Shown here piece by piece: positions 23,015 to 30,851 of a DNA stretch of 37,692 bases. Within the stretch, counting starts at the first letter, position 1. Each line of letters starts with the position of its first letter. Position numbers and translations under genes: made by a program. The stretch is from an uncultured Paraprevotella sp. (GTDB lineage: Bacteria; Bacteroidota; Bacteroidia; Bacteroidales; Bacteroidaceae): assembly GCA_910584955.1 (NCBI GenBank), contig CAJUDC010000007.1, positions 1-37,692 of the forward strand, in the 5' to 3' direction. The notes under the pieces were generated by a model. The model was not told the origin of the DNA, did no database searches, and saw only the letters and a program-made list of their open reading frames with translations.

Positions 23015-23572
23015 ATGAAAAAAAGTAATATCTATACCCGAACCGGCGATGACGGTACCACCGCTCTGGCGGGAGGGACACGGGTGGCCAAGACGCATGT
23101 GCGCCTGGAGGCCTACGGAACGGTGGACGAACTGAATGCACAGATAGGATTGCTGGCGGCGCTGGTAACCGATGAGGCCGATCGTGCCGATCTGACGGAG
23201 ATACAGAACCGGCTGTTTGTGGTGGGGGCTTCGCTGGCCACCGATTCTGCGATGAAAGAACCGCGCCCCTCGGCTGTGCTCGACGAAGCGGCGGCGGAAA
23301 GTCTGGAACGCCGTATGGACGAGATGGCCGGGTTGTTGCCTCCGTGGCGCGGATTTACGCTTCCCGGCGGAACGCAGGCTGCTGCGCAGTGTCATGTGTG
23401 CCGCACGGTGTGCCGGCGTGCGGAGCGCCGTATCTGGGCGTTGGCCGGGGAGGCTCCGGTGGATCCGGCTCTGACGGTTTATATCAACCGCTTGTCCGAT
23501 TATCTGTACGTATTGGCGGGTAAAATCAATTTTATGGCCGGTATGGAAGAAAAAATATGGCGTAAACCTTGA
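23015..23572 (+). CDS. pduO: PduO-type ATP:cob(I)alamin adenosyltransferase
   Basis: The 185-residue cytoplasmic enzyme transfers adenosyl from ATP to cob(I)alamin, making coenzyme B12 for enzymes such as methylmalonyl-CoA mutase. The N-terminal IYTRTGDDGTTALAGG and R-x-EAYGTVDELNAQIG are the ATP-binding signatures of the PduO/MMAB family. RTVCRRAERR and the closing YINRLSDYLYVLA are also typical. Length is normal. The start has GGAAGAAG just upstream. It is downstream of the methyltransferase-like gene and upstream of the DUF2795-type gene, whose -33 element overlaps this gene's stop codon. Confidence 0.94.
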   Translation: MKKSNIYTRTGDDGTTALAGGTRVAKTHVRLEAYGTVDELNAQIGLLAALVTDEADRADLTEIQNRLFVVGASLATDSAMKEPRPSAVLDEAAAESLERRMDEMAGLLPPWRGFTLPGGTQAAAQCHVCRTVCRRAERRIWALAGEAPVDPALTVYINRLSDYLYVLAGKINFMAGMEEKIWRKP

Positions 23573-23598
23573 TTTTATTGAAAATACTACTATTTTTG
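23569..23598 (+). promoter_or_regulatory. Promoter of the DUF2795-type gene
   Basis: TTG (23569-23571), a 19-base spacer and TATTTTTG (23591-23598) give one of the best consensus promoters in the window. The TTG shares bases with the pduO stop codon. The leader is about 57 bases. Confidence 0.75.
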
Positions 23599-23660
23599 CA
23601 CGCGTAAAAGAAAAACCGGTTTTCCGGTATCGAAAAAGGATTTAATAAATAAGCAAAGCT

Positions 23661-23882
23661 ATGTATTGGACATTGGAATTGGCTTCTAAGTTGGAGGACG
23701 CTCCCTGGCCTGCTACGAAAGACGAATTGATTGATTATGCGATGCGTTCCGGCGCTCCGCTTGAAGTAATTGAAAACCTGCAAGAAATAGAGGATGAAGG
23801 AGAAATATACGAAACGATAGAAGACGTATGGCCCGATTATCCGACCAAAGAGGATTTTCTTTTCAACGAGGATGAATATTGA
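23661..23882 (+). CDS. Small acidic DUF2795-type protein
   Basis: This 73-residue cytoplasmic protein begins MYWTLELASKLEDAPWPATK and contains SGAPLEVIENLQEIEDEGE. I recognise the pattern as a conserved short Bacteroidetes protein carrying a DUF2795 domain. It is strongly acidic (about a third Asp or Glu), including the end DFLFNEDEY. A promoter of its own and a strong hairpin downstream make it a monocistronic unit. Its role is unknown. Conservation and a strong promoter suggest a housekeeping part rather than accessory DNA. Confidence 0.85.
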   Translation: MYWTLELASKLEDAPWPATKDELIDYAMRSGAPLEVIENLQEIEDEGEIYETIEDVWPDYPTKEDFLFNEDEY

Positions 23883-23912
23883 CGCTTGCACCGGCTTTTA
23901 ATACGATAAAAC

Positions 23913-23957
23913 CCGACGGCCCCCGCAAAGATGCCGATTCTTTGCGGGGGCCGTCGG
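23913..23957 (+). terminator. Perfect 19-bp hairpin between DUF2795 and the por operon
   Basis: CCGACGGCCCCCGCAAAGA (23913-23931) pairs with its exact complement (23939-23957) around a 7-base loop, 30 bases after the DUF2795 stop. No U-run follows (CGCTTTGCAGG), so some read-through into porP is possible. Confidence 0.65.
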
Positions 23958-23991
23958 CGCTTTGCAGGAAGCTGTCGGGCGAAATCTGCTG

Positions 23992-24055
23992 CGGGCATAC
24001 AATAAAAGACGGAAGAGAAAGTTATATAGACGACCGAACGGTGCTCCGGGCATAC
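23992..24055 (+). repeat. 9-bp direct repeat in the porP leader region
   Basis: CGGGCATAC occurs at 23992-24000 and 24047-24055, 55 bases apart, in the gap that should hold the por promoter. No TAnnTTTG box is present here. The repeat may be a site for a dedicated regulator or an alternative sigma factor, but chance is possible. Confidence 0.3.
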
Positions 24056-24064
24056 GCGGTCTGA

Positions 24065-24070
24065 AAGGAG
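24065..24070 (+). promoter_or_regulatory. Strong Shine-Dalgarno site of porP
   Basis: AAGGAG stands 3 bases before the porP ATG at 24074. Clear Shine-Dalgarno sequences are uncommon in Bacteroidetes and in this window. It supports this start. Confidence 0.6.
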
Positions 24071-24073
24071 AAG

Positions 24074-25015
24074 ATGAAAAGACTGATATTGCTAGTAGGC
24101 CTGGCCGGAATGGCTGCCGCGCATGTTCGTGCTCAGTACGATGCCGCTTTCGGCAATTACTGGGCCTTGCAGTCGTTCTATAATCCTGCGTCCTCCGGTA
24201 TTGACGGAATGCTTGATGTGCAGGGAGCTTACAGTATGCAGCTGACCGGTTTTGAGAACGCTCCGGCCACGATGTATGCCGGGGTAGACCTGCCGTTGTT
24301 TTTCCTGAGCCCCAAACATGGAGCCGGGGTGGGCTTTTTAAACGACAACATCGGTCTTTTCACGCATCAGAAGTTCTATCTGCAATACGCTTTCCACCAG
24401 AAACTGTGGGGCGGCCGGCTCAGCGGAGGACTGCGGGTGGGGTTCCTGAGCGAATCTTTCGACGGTTCGAAACTGGATGTGGAAACCAGTGGCGACCCTG
24501 CGTTTCCAACTTCCGAGGCGTCCGGGTCGGCTTTCGATCTGGATGCGGGTATCCGTTATACGCATAAACGCTGGTATGCGGGCTTTTCCGCTATGCACTG
24601 TACGGCGCCTACGGTGATGCTGGGCGAAGCCAAAGCCAATGAACTGAGTATCTCTCCCGTATTTTATTTGACCGGCGGGTACAATATCAAGTTGAAAAAT
24701 CCGTTATACATTATATATACGTCGGCTATGCTGCGGAGCGACATGCAGGCATGGCGGGGGGATATGACGGCGCGGGTGGCCTATCACGGCAGCAAACACC
24801 AGTTGTATGGCGGTGTGGGATATAGTCCGACTAATTCGGTGAGCTTGCTCGTTGGCGGTGATTTTCACGGTGTCAGTCTGGGGTACTCTTATGAGATGTA
24901 CACATCGGCTATCGGAGCGCTCAGCGGCACCCATGAACTGACCATCGGATACCAAGTGGATCTGAACCTGTTTAAAAAAGGAAAGAACAAACATAAAAGC
25001 GTAAGAATATTATAA
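24074..25015 (+). CDS. porP: Type IX secretion outer-membrane protein PorP/SprF
   Basis: The 313-residue product has a signal peptide ending near HVRAQYD, then the family opening FGNYWALQSFYNPASSGIDG and a series of alternating beta strands (GGRLSGGLRVGFLSESFDG, GGVGYSPTNSVSLLVGGDF) of a 14-stranded-type barrel. PorP/SprF proteins sit in the outer membrane and link the T9SS ring complex to the translocon or to surface proteins. It heads the operon porPKLMN, and its stop overlaps the porK start in TAATG. The upstream gap lacks a standard -7 box. Confidence 0.93.
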   Translation: MKRLILLVGLAGMAAAHVRAQYDAAFGNYWALQSFYNPASSGIDGMLDVQGAYSMQLTGFENAPATMYAGVDLPLFFLSPKHGAGVGFLNDNIGLFTHQKFYLQYAFHQKLWGGRLSGGLRVGFLSESFDGSKLDVETSGDPAFPTSEASGSAFDLDAGIRYTHKRWYAGFSAMHCTAPTVMLGEAKANELSISPVFYLTGGYNIKLKNPLYIIYTSAMLRSDMQAWRGDMTARVAYHGSKHQLYGGVGYSPTNSVSLLVGGDFHGVSLGYSYEMYTSAIGALSGTHELTIGYQVDLNLFKKGKNKHKSVRIL

Positions 25016-26457
25016 TGAGAATGAAGTGTATATGGACAATAGCCTGTGTGGCGGCCTGCGCGGCATTTATGGCCTGTATGGGGCCGAAGACCGCATCGAC
25101 GGCTGCAGGAGGCGAATTGACCGGAGTGCGCGGGACGGCTTACAGCGAGCCTACGCCTTACGGCATGGTGGCTGTTCGCAAAGGTTCGCTTCGGGTAGGC
25201 TTGCAGGAGAACGACACCTTGTGGGGCACTGAATTCCCGGCCAGAGAAATCTCGGTGGACGGATTCTGGATGGACGAGACGGAAGTGACCAACGCCAAAT
25301 ACCGTCAGTTTGTGTGCTGGGTGCGGGATTCCATTATCCGCGAGCGCCTGGCGGATCCGGCATACGGGGGAGACGAGACGTACAAGATAGAAGAGGATAA
25401 GTACGGTAATCCCGTAACGCCTCATCTGAATTGGAACAAACCCATTCCCTGGCGTAAACCCAATGAAGACGAGGCGCGTGCTATAGAGAGCGTGTATGTG
25501 ACCCATCCCATCGACGGGACCCGGATGCTGGACGCCGCTCAGATGAACTACCGATATGAGATTTATGATTATGCGGCGGCGGCTCAACGGAAATACAGGC
25601 TGAATCCCGAGGAAAGGGATCTGAATACGGATCATGCCGTGGATACGGAGCGCCAGATCATGATTTCAAAGGATACGGCGTATGTGGACGATGAAGGTCG
25701 GATTGTCCGTCAGACGATTACGCGTCCGTTGTCCGGGCCTTACGATTTCCTGAATACGTATATTGTCAATGTGTATCCCGATACGACTTGCTGGGTGAAT
25801 GATTTTCCCAATGCGGACAACGAGCGTTATATGAAGCTGTATTTCTCCAATCCGATCTACGATGACTATCCCGTGGTGGGAGTGACTTGGGAACAGGCCA
25901 ACGCCTTTTGCAACTGGCGTACGGATTACCTGCTTCGCGGATTGGGCGGTGCGGCGCGACAAATACAGCGTTACCGGTTGCCTACGGAAATAGAGTGGGA
26001 ATATGCGGCCCGGGGAAAAGAAGGTAACCCGTTCCCGTGGGAAGCCAAGGAAGTGAAGAGCGACAAGGGGTGCTATTATGCCAATTTTAAACCCGACCGG
26101 GGAAATTACACGGAAGACGGTAGTCTGATTACTTCCAAGGCGGGAGCCTATTCGGCCAATTCGAACGGATTGTACGACATGGCGGGTAATGTGGCCGAAT
26201 GGACCAGTACGGTGTATACGGAAGCCGGGGTGCTCAGTATGAGTGACATGAACCCGGAGTTGAAATACAATGCCGCTAAGGAGGATCCTTACCGTCTGAA
26301 GAAGAAATCGGTGAGAGGCGGTTCCTGGAAAGATCCCGAAAGCATGATACGTTCCGCATGGCGGTCGTACGAATATCAGAACCAACCCCGTTGCTACGTG
26401 GGATTCCGTTGTGTGCGTTCGATGATAGGCGACACAAGCAAAAACAAACGAAAATAG
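25015..26457 (+). CDS. porK: Type IX secretion lipoprotein PorK/GldK
   Basis: This 480-residue lipoprotein has its lipobox FMAC at Cys21. The body is an FGE/sulfatase-modifying-factor-like fold: GFWMDETEVTNAKYRQFV near 82-99, YPVVGVTWEQANAFCNWR near 284-301, RLPTEIEWEYAARG, GLYDMAGNVAEWTS and the ending VRGGSW and CYVGFRCVRS. In the T9SS PorK forms a periplasmic ring with PorN under the outer membrane; the fold is structural, not enzymatic. An alternative start exists two codons downstream (ATG at 25021). The gene overlaps porP by one base, and porL begins 11 bases after it. Confidence 0.95.
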   Translation: MRMKCIWTIACVAACAAFMACMGPKTASTAAGGELTGVRGTAYSEPTPYGMVAVRKGSLRVGLQENDTLWGTEFPAREISVDGFWMDETEVTNAKYRQFVCWVRDSIIRERLADPAYGGDETYKIEEDKYGNPVTPHLNWNKPIPWRKPNEDEARAIESVYVTHPIDGTRMLDAAQMNYRYEIYDYAAAAQRKYRLNPEERDLNTDHAVDTERQIMISKDTAYVDDEGRIVRQTITRPLSGPYDFLNTYIVNVYPDTTCWVNDFPNADNERYMKLYFSNPIYDDYPVVGVTWEQANAFCNWRTDYLLRGLGGAARQIQRYRLPTEIEWEYAARGKEGNPFPWEAKEVKSDKGCYYANFKPDRGNYTEDGSLITSKAGAYSANSNGLYDMAGNVAEWTSTVYTEAGVLSMSDMNPELKYNAAKEDPYRLKKKSVRGGSWKDPESMIRSAWRSYEYQNQPRCYVGFRCVRSMIGDTSKNKRK

Positions 26458-26468
26458 GATTTACGATT

Positions 26469-27281
26469 ATGGCAAGTAATAAAACAAATCTGATAGCCCG
26501 CTTGCAGCAATGGATGGATTCCGTGCCGGGGCAAACATTCTTGAATTACGCGTATAGCTGGGGTGCCGCTATTGTTATTTTGGGTACGTTGTTTAAGTTG
26601 ACGCACATCGAAGGAGCCAATATCATGCTGTTCATCGGTATGGGTACGGAGGTATTTGTGTTCTTTATCTCGGGTTTCGACCGTCCTTTCGAAAAGGATG
26701 AAGACGAAGATCCGACCGAGGAAGATAGGGTCGTACAGCCGGGTGCGGTGCAGATGCCGCAATCTGTCGTTGTCGGGGGGACTGCCGGCGAAGGAGCGAC
26801 GGGCGCAATGTTTGTCGGACAACCGGTGACGGCTGCCGTACCGGGAGGTATTTCGGCACAGGAACTGGCCGCACAGGCCGCTGGCGCACAGCAGATGCTG
26901 CAAACCGTGACGGCTGCCAATCAGGAAATGCTCAATGCCGCACAGGCTACGTATGCTCCCGAAGTGGAAGAAGCGCTGACGGCTTATGTGGATCAGTTGA
27001 AAGAACTGACCCGGGTGCTTGGGCAAGTGGCGGACAAGGCTGCCCGCATGACGCAGGATTCCGTGGAGATGGAAAATCTGAACCGTACGCTTACCGGTAT
27101 CAACACCATTTACGAGATGCAGCTTAAGAGTGTCAGCATGCAGATCGGTACTATCGACCGTATCAACGATCAGACGAAGAAGCTGGCCGAACAGATCGAA
27201 GAATTGAACGGTGTATACGGGCGTATGATAAAAGCGTTGACGGTGAATATGAAGAATGCTTCGGCCGGTATCGGAGAATAA
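26469..27281 (+). CDS. porL: Type IX secretion motor protein PorL/GldL
   Basis: I start this at the ATG at 26469 (270 residues, MASNKTNLIARLQQW); the frame is open further upstream inside porK. Two membrane helices lie at about 24-44 and 50-69, with Glu48 and Glu61 in or near them, candidates for the proton-path glutamates described for GldL. The rest is a cytoplasmic region with an Ala/Gln-rich stretch (about 95-150) and a coiled coil (about 150-265). PorL forms the inner-membrane pentamer that, with PorM, converts proton-motive force to rotation driving T9SS export. It lies between porK and porM. Confidence 0.95.
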   Translation: MASNKTNLIARLQQWMDSVPGQTFLNYAYSWGAAIVILGTLFKLTHIEGANIMLFIGMGTEVFVFFISGFDRPFEKDEDEDPTEEDRVVQPGAVQMPQSVVVGGTAGEGATGAMFVGQPVTAAVPGGISAQELAAQAAGAQQMLQTVTAANQEMLNAAQATYAPEVEEALTAYVDQLKELTRVLGQVADKAARMTQDSVEMENLNRTLTGINTIYEMQLKSVSMQIGTIDRINDQTKKLAEQIEELNGVYGRMIKALTVNMKNASAGIGE

Positions 27282-27321
27282 CGGATACGGTGCGAAATAA
27301 GAACAGATAAGGAAGAAATCG

Positions 27322-28884
27322 ATGGGAGTGAAGAAAAGAACCGTGTCGCCACGTCAGAAAATGATCAATCTGATGTATGTGGTGTTGATGGCCATGTTGG
27401 CTCTCAACGTGTCCTCTGATGTACTGAACGGTTTCTCGTTGGTGGACGAAAGTCTGAACCGTACGACGGAAAGCGCTTCGCAGGTGAACGACGCGATTTA
27501 CAGCCAGTTCGAGGCGCAGATGAAAACCAATCCGGCCAAAGTGAAAGATTGGTTCGAGAAAGCCAGATATGTCAAGCAAATGTCAGATTCGCTATATGCG
27601 CTGGCTGAAGAACTCAAAGTGAGTATCGTGAAGAAAGCCGACGGAAAAGACGGCGATGTGGAGAACATACGGAACAAAGAAGACCTGGAAGCGGCTTCGG
27701 TGGTGATGCTGGCTCCGCGTGCAGGTAAGGGCGAACGGCTTTATCAGGCTATCAACAGCTATCGGGAGCGTATCGTGGACATGGTGGTGAGCGAAGAGCA
27801 ACGCAAGATCATATCCGGTAATCTTAGTACCGAAGTCCCGGCCAAGGGAAAGGTATTGGGAAAGAACTGGCAGGAATACATGTTCGAGAATATGCCGGTG
27901 GCGGCTGCCGTTACCCTGCTTACCAAGTTGCAGAGCGATATTCGCTATGCGGAGGGAGAGGTGCTGCATTCGTTGGTGGCAAATATCGACGTAAAGGACA
28001 TTCGTGTGAACCGGGTGAACGCTTACGTCATTCCCAATGCGCGGACGGTGGTGCAGGGAGGTAAATTCAGTGCACAGATCATCATGGCGGCGATAGATAC
28101 GACCAACCGCCCCGTGATCTATGTGGGAGGAAAAGAGATCCGTTCGGAGCACGGTTTATATGAAACGGTGTGCAGCCGTACGGGCGATTTTACACTGGCC
28201 GGTTATATAGAGACGTTCGACGGACGCGGTGAGAAAGTGCGCCGTGATTTCTCGCAGAAGTATACGGTTGTGGCGCCTTCGGCAACGGTTTCGGCGGATA
28301 TGATGAATGTGCTTTATGCCGGCTACAATAATCCTTTGAGTGTATCGGTACCGGGTGTTTCCGTGAACGATATTGCGGTGTCGATGACCGGGGGAACTTT
28401 ACAGCCTGTGGGCGGAGGAAAATATATCGCACGGCCCGCCAATGTAGGGAAGGATGCCGTGATCACCGTTAGCGCCCGTACGGAGGGCCGCATGCAGCAG
28501 ATGGGGCAGTTTGCCTTCCGTGTGCGCAAGTTACCGGATCCTACGGCTTTTATTGCATATAGTGACGGCAGCGGAGAAAATCATTTCCGAGGCGGCAAAC
28601 TGGCGAAACAGGTATTGATGAACGCCGGCGGCATCGGAGCGTCTATCGACGACGGTCTGCTGAACATTGCTTTCCGGGTACAAGGTTTTGAAACGACTTT
28701 CTATGACAATATGGGGAATGCTGTTCCCGAGGTGTCGAACAGTGCCTCCTTTACCGACCGGCAGAAGAACCTGATCCGTTCCTTGAGCCGTGGCAAGCGT
28801 TTCTATGTGACGAATGTCAGGGCGATCGGTCCGGATGGCATCGAACGTAAGTTGTCGGGAGCGATGGAAGTGATCATCAATTAA
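27322..28884 (+). CDS. porM: Type IX secretion motor protein PorM/GldM
   Basis: The 520-residue product has one N-terminal membrane helix at about 15-33 (INLMYVVLMAMLALNVSS) preceded by the family signature KKRTVSPRQKM. After it come the helical D1 region (about 40-220) and the beta-rich D2-D4 periplasmic domains, with GGKYIARPANVGKDA and the ending GPDGIERKLSGAMEVIIN. PorM dimers span the periplasm and contact the PorK/PorN ring, transmitting torque from PorL. Length matches the family. Confidence 0.96.
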   Translation: MGVKKRTVSPRQKMINLMYVVLMAMLALNVSSDVLNGFSLVDESLNRTTESASQVNDAIYSQFEAQMKTNPAKVKDWFEKARYVKQMSDSLYALAEELKVSIVKKADGKDGDVENIRNKEDLEAASVVMLAPRAGKGERLYQAINSYRERIVDMVVSEEQRKIISGNLSTEVPAKGKVLGKNWQEYMFENMPVAAAVTLLTKLQSDIRYAEGEVLHSLVANIDVKDIRVNRVNAYVIPNARTVVQGGKFSAQIIMAAIDTTNRPVIYVGGKEIRSEHGLYETVCSRTGDFTLAGYIETFDGRGEKVRRDFSQKYTVVAPSATVSADMMNVLYAGYNNPLSVSVPGVSVNDIAVSMTGGTLQPVGGGKYIARPANVGKDAVITVSARTEGRMQQMGQFAFRVRKLPDPTAFIAYSDGSGENHFRGGKLAKQVLMNAGGIGASIDDGLLNIAFRVQGFETTFYDNMGNAVPEVSNSASFTDRQKNLIRSLSRGKRFYVTNVRAIGPDGIERKLSGAMEVIIN

Positions 28885-28928
28885 CGTGACCATAGAGTAA
28901 ATCAGAACAAAATTAAATATTCGATAAG

Positions 28929-29999
28929 ATGAAGCGTCTATTCCTATTTTTATTAGGTACATGCCTGTGGATGGCCGAAGCGGAAGCACAACCTGCCAAA
29001 CGCAGGGTGCAACCCCGAAACAACGGGGCCGGCGTGCAGGCAAAAACGTCTGCCGAACGTGCCGATCTGCAGTTTCCTACGACGGCCGCGATGCCGGAGG
29101 ATGTCGTGTGGCGCCGTGATATATATCGTCAGTTGGATCTGACGCTCGACAAGAACGCGCCGCTGTACTATCCGGTGGAACCGGTAGGCCGGCAGGTGAA
29201 CCTGTTTACGTATGTGTTCCGGTTGCTGCTGACGGGCCGTATCGATGCTTATGCCTATCAACTGGACGGGAACGAATCCTTTGCGGCGAAAGACAAGGTG
29301 GACATAAAGGATATTATGGATCGCTACCATATTTATTACGAGGAAAAAGACGGAGGTTATGCTGTGACCAACAACGATATTCCTTCGGCGGAGGTGACGC
29401 GCTATTATTTGAAAGAAAGTATTTTCTTCGATCAGCGTACTTCCACTTTCCATACCCGGGTGACGGCTCTGTGCCCCGTGTTGATGCGTGGTGCCGATGA
29501 CTTCGGTGGTGAAAGTACCCCATACCCTTTGTTCTGGCTTAAATACGAGGACGTGGCTTCTTATTTATCCAAGTTGCCGATGATGGGGAGCAATCTGAAT
29601 AATGTGACAAATCTGACGGCCGATGACTATTTTACTTTGAACCGTTACGAAGGAAAGATTTACAAGACGAATAATCTGCAAGGCAAAGTCTTGGCCAACT
29701 ATTGCAAAACGGATAGTGCTTTGGCCAAAGAGCAGCGTCGGATAGAGAAGCAGATTACCGATTTCGAAAAGAATATTTGGGCTGCCGGTCCTGAGGTGGC
29801 AAAGGATTCGCTGGATAGTGTGTCGGTGAAGAAAGACGATAAAGTGGCTCGCCGCAGCAAGCGTCGTGAACAGACGGAGACGTCGGCCCGTTCGCGCCGT
29901 TCCGCTACTGCTTCGCGTGCCGATAGCGGTAAGAAGCAAAAGACAAAAGGCGGTGGCGCATCGGCTCCTCGGGTTTCCGTACGTCGTCAGCGTCGTTGA
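28929..29999 (+). CDS. porN: Type IX secretion ring protein PorN/GldN
   Basis: The 356-residue product has a signal peptide ending near AEAEAQ and no lipobox. The core (about 50-290) carries DVVWRRDIYRQLDLTLDKN, YYPVEPVGRQVNLF and LNRYEGKIYKTNN, all PorN/GldN signatures. PorN joins PorK in the periplasmic ring and binds PorM. The last about 60 residues are a low-complexity tail rich in Arg, Lys and Ser (ARRSKRREQ, ending RRQRR), of unknown role. It is the last gene of the por operon; no clear terminator follows. Confidence 0.94.
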   Translation: MKRLFLFLLGTCLWMAEAEAQPAKRRVQPRNNGAGVQAKTSAERADLQFPTTAAMPEDVVWRRDIYRQLDLTLDKNAPLYYPVEPVGRQVNLFTYVFRLLLTGRIDAYAYQLDGNESFAAKDKVDIKDIMDRYHIYYEEKDGGYAVTNNDIPSAEVTRYYLKESIFFDQRTSTFHTRVTALCPVLMRGADDFGGESTPYPLFWLKYEDVASYLSKLPMMGSNLNNVTNLTADDYFTLNRYEGKIYKTNNLQGKVLANYCKTDSALAKEQRRIEKQITDFEKNIWAAGPEVAKDSLDSVSVKKDDKVARRSKRREQTETSARSRRSATASRADSGKKQKTKGGGASAPRVSVRRQRR

Positions 30000-30046
30000 T
30001 CGAAATAATATCGCAGGGAAATGATGGTGATTTGATAAAAATGCCG

Positions 30047-30054
30047 TATTTTTG
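30047..30054 (+). promoter_or_regulatory. -7 box of the outer-membrane barrel gene
   Basis: TATTTTTG matches TAnnTTTG, with the ATG 33 bases further on. The nearest TTTG upstream is only 12 bases away, so the -33 element is weak. It suggests a transcript separate from porN. Confidence 0.45.
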
Positions 30055-30086
30055 TGATACAAACGATTAAATAAGGAGAAACAAAG

Positions 30087-30746
30087 ATGAAGAAGTTTTT
30101 TACCGTTGGACTGGTAGCGCTGCTGTCAGTGTTTACAGCAAACATTTCGGCGTATGCCGGAATATTTAAATGGGGTGTGGAAGCCGGTGCTAATTTCAGT
30201 AAGATGAAATTATCGAAAGATCTCATTGAATCGAGTAACCGGGCCGGTTGGTTTGCCGGTGTAAAAGGGCAAGTGACCCTTCCTATCATCGGTCTGGCGG
30301 TAGATGGTGCCGTTCTTTATTCACAGAAATACATGTCTATCTCCGACGGATATGAAGTGACCGGTGCGGAGGGCCAACCTGTATGGATTGAGACGACCAA
30401 GGATAAGACGATGCCCTATTTCGAGATTCCCGTAAATGTGAAGTACAATATCGGATTGAGCAGCCTGATTGGCGTATATCTGGCAACGGGACCGCAATGG
30501 AGTTGGTACATGGGAAGCAAGAAAATTTTCCTTAACCCGAATAATTTCGGAACGTTGAAAGAATCGAATTTCAGTTGGAACGTAGGGTTGGGCATTAACG
30601 CACTCAGTCATCTGCAAGTAGGCGTCACTTACAACATTCCGTTAGGCAACACCGGTGATGTGAAGAACACGTCGGTTTGGGGAAATGTAAGTAATATTGA
30701 ATTGAAGAATAATACATGGCAAGTTCGTTTGGCCTATATGTTTTAA
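30087..30746 (+). CDS. Outer-membrane beta-barrel protein (PorT-like family)
   Basis: The 219-residue product has a signal peptide (about 1-25, ending ISAYA) and repeated amphipathic strands with turns (GVEAGANFSKMKL, GLAVDGAVLYSQKYMS, YFEIPVNVKYNIGL). It ends in Phe (VRLAYMF), the usual C-terminal residue of outer-membrane barrels. The small size and EIPVNVKY motif fit the 'outer membrane protein beta-barrel domain' group that includes PorT. Whether it takes part in T9SS is unknown; it lies right after porN but has its own -7 box and a strong terminator. Confidence 0.8.
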   Translation: MKKFFTVGLVALLSVFTANISAYAGIFKWGVEAGANFSKMKLSKDLIESSNRAGWFAGVKGQVTLPIIGLAVDGAVLYSQKYMSISDGYEVTGAEGQPVWIETTKDKTMPYFEIPVNVKYNIGLSSLIGVYLATGPQWSWYMGSKKIFLNPNNFGTLKESNFSWNVGLGINALSHLQVGVTYNIPLGNTGDVKNTSVWGNVSNIELKNNTWQVRLAYMF

Positions 30747-30767
30747 CGTACCGTACAGTGCAGGAAG

Positions 30768-30796
30768 CCGTCCGTATGATTACGGGCGGTTTTTTT
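30768..30796 (+). terminator. Terminator after the barrel gene
   Basis: CCGTCCGTA (30768-30776) and TACGGGCGG (30781-30789) form a 9-bp stem with one G-T pair and a 4-base loop, followed by seven T. It is a textbook terminator, and the -33 element of the priA promoter begins two bases later. Confidence 0.9.
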
Positions 30797-30797
30797 G

Positions 30798-30828
30798 TTG
30801 GCTGTTCCCGTGGAATATCGTATTTTTG
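30798..30828 (+). promoter_or_regulatory. priA promoter
   Basis: TTG (30798-30800), a 20-base spacer and TATTTTTG (30821-30828) match the Bacteroidetes consensus. The start would be near 30834, with a leader of about 18 bases. Confidence 0.75.
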
Positions 30829-30851
30829 TGTTGTTTTAATGCCGGCTGTTT

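Noticed and set aside
25015..26457. PorK read as a formylglycine-generating enzyme
   Set aside because: The FGE-like fold is real, but the lipobox and place between porP and porL identify it as PorK/GldK, which is structural.
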